Source: Neoceratodus forsteri
Taxonomy: Eukaryota > Chordata > Ceratodontiformes > Ceratodontidae
Direction of reading: 5' to 3'
Assembly (NCBI GenBank): GCA_016271365.2
Contig: CM057449.1
Coordinates: forward strand, 1,568,806,501 to 1,568,870,500
DNA: 64,000 nucleotides
Of this stretch, positions 62,952 to 64,000 are shown piece after piece. Position 1 is the first letter of the stretch, and each line of letters begins with the position of its first letter. Under the pieces are notes generated by a model, which ran no database searches, was not told the DNA's origin, and saw only the letters and a list, made by a program, of their open reading frames with translations. The position numbers were made by a program, and so were the translations under genes.

Positions 62952-63630
62952 ACTGTCTATTTTGCATGTTCAAATGGCCTTAGAATCCTGATCAGGCCAT
63001 TTATTAGTCACCACTGGTCTGTTGTGAGAGACATGGATACTCCAGCACTGTCATGGCATGTATGCAGCAGAAGATATTCAGAGATGGTTTTGAATTGCTC
63101 ATACAAGTGTTCAATCAGGTACAGTGTCAAGTTCCATCTGGTGAGGATTTCTAGCTTCATACAGTGCTGAGGCAGTTTGCTCTGGATCTGCAAATGCTTG
63201 AGATGGTCACGGGCCTTTCCAGAATGGCCAAAGTGGGCACAGATGCAATGGGCCACTGTCAAAATTGAACTTGATATCAGGATATGCTAGAAACTCCTGC
63301 ACAATGAGAGTAAGACAGTATGCCAGACACAGCACTCTGAGAAATCCCAGATCACTAATGCATTTCACTACATTTGAGCCATTATTACTCACAATGAAAC
63401 CTCACTTTCAGTGAATGGGGTGCAGCCACTCATCACCCTCAGTCAGGAGGAATTCTAGCATTTTCTGACTTGTGTAGGATCCAGTTACACTCTTCATTAC
63501 CAGTATGGCATGCTGGTGAATACCTGGGACAGGATTTTCCAATGCTTGTGAATGTCGCAAGCAAGCCCTGGGTGCGCTATATATATACGGTGCATGGAGG
63601 TTGAGGCATTCACTTGCTAACAATTGGGAT
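62952..63630 (-). pseudogene. hAT transposase core piece
   Basis: Frames: VTGSYTSQKMLEFLL (63623-63408); SNNGSNVVKCISDLGFLRVL then CLAYCLTLIVQEFL (63392-63207), matching the hAT 'TDNxxNMxxA...xCxAHxLNLxVxxxL' block with the catalytic Asp as Asn; KLPQHCMKLEILTRWNLTLY and LIEHLYEQFKTISEYLL (63262-63008), the 'DxxTRWNSTxxMLxRLxEQ' block; then INGLIRILRPFEHAK. Frameshifted and inactive. Resembles ZBED/hAT-Ac-type transposases. Confidence 0.8.
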
Positions 63631-64000
63631 TTTCTATCCCATGTGGCAATTGCCGCAAGCTAGACCAACTTTTTGTGGTCTAGCCTGTGGCAAGCCCAAG
63701 GAATTTTTTTGTGAAGCTTGTGCCAGATATGTGGCACATGCTGCTGTAAATAGTGTAAACTGTCACAGCCGCACCCGAGATTGTAAAATCAGGTGCAGTT
63801 GCGGTGAATGGGTTTGGTGCACTGCCAGAACCTAAGTGTCATGGCACAAGGCTTGTCACAAGCCCTGTGCCATGCTTTGAAAATTTGGCCCCTGGTGTGT
63901 TGCTACCATGGCAATTAGGCTTAGTACAATTGTTCCCATGGCCCAGGTCAAATATTACCCCAGGTGCCTGTGCCCAATGTGCTGTAATGCAAAAATAGGA
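63631..64000. other. Unassigned end of window with hairpins
   Basis: CATGGCACAAGGCTTG (63840-63855) and CAAGCCCTGTGCCATG (63859-63874) form a 16-bp stem with one mismatch and a 3-nt loop. CTAGACCA...TGGTCTAG (63660-63683) forms an 8-bp stem. No BED finger or hAT TIR was found here. Confidence 0.4.

Overview
This window is vertebrate nuclear DNA made almost wholly of transposable elements, many nested inside one another. I find no intact host gene, no bacterial-type operon, and no structural RNA gene. The mix is CR1-like LINEs, L2-clade LINEs, DIRS-type tyrosine-recombinase retrotransposons, a Penelope-like element, hAT transposase remnants, CORE/MIR-type SINEs and a second long tRNA-headed SINE. 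Long stretches read as protein only in broken frames. Together this suggests a large, repeat-swollen vertebrate genome such as a lungfish, caecilian or salamander. The species cannot be fixed from the sequence alone.

Layout. 1-2115: 3' end of a DIRS element (DIRS-1). 2140-3091: 3' part of an L2 LINE. 3490-17360: one L2 copy (L2-A) split in three by DIRS-2 (4128-10309, itself carrying a SINE), an L2 tail, and CR1-A (11107-16978, itself carrying CR1-B). 17361-26300: a near full-length CR1 (CR1-C) split by CR1-D (reverse strand, with an unidentified 0.54-kb insert) and CR1-E. 26301-30385: CR1-F, with a SINE, a CR1 tail and an L2 tail inside. 30697-36850: an L2-like 3' end with a (GATA)n tail, split by DIRS-3, the best preserved DIRS element. 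37505-39690: foldback and a 293-bp tandem repeat, with another SINE inside. 40771-41519: a possible TIR element. 41582-42890: 5' part of a hAT transposon. 43321-51190: a degenerate satellite with a unit of about 150-170 bp, broken up by a foldback MITE, nested L2s, a CORE-SINE and a CR1 tail. 52900-63640: reverse-strand hAT transposase pieces in collinear order, separated by CR1-J (with a CORE-SINE), DIRS-4, a Penelope-like element and CR1-I.

The coding parts are those of retroelement replication: endonuclease and reverse transcriptase for LINE target-primed insertion; Gag, RT, RNase H and tyrosine recombinase for DIRS; GIY-YIG endonuclease for Penelope; DDE transposase for hAT. Nearly all are broken. 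The most interesting items are a 2A-like motif in L2-A, a SINE sharing its 3' tail with an L2 in the same window, a long SINE family proven by target-site duplications, complete DIRS terminal/internal repeat architecture in several copies, and an insertion order that can be read from the nesting.
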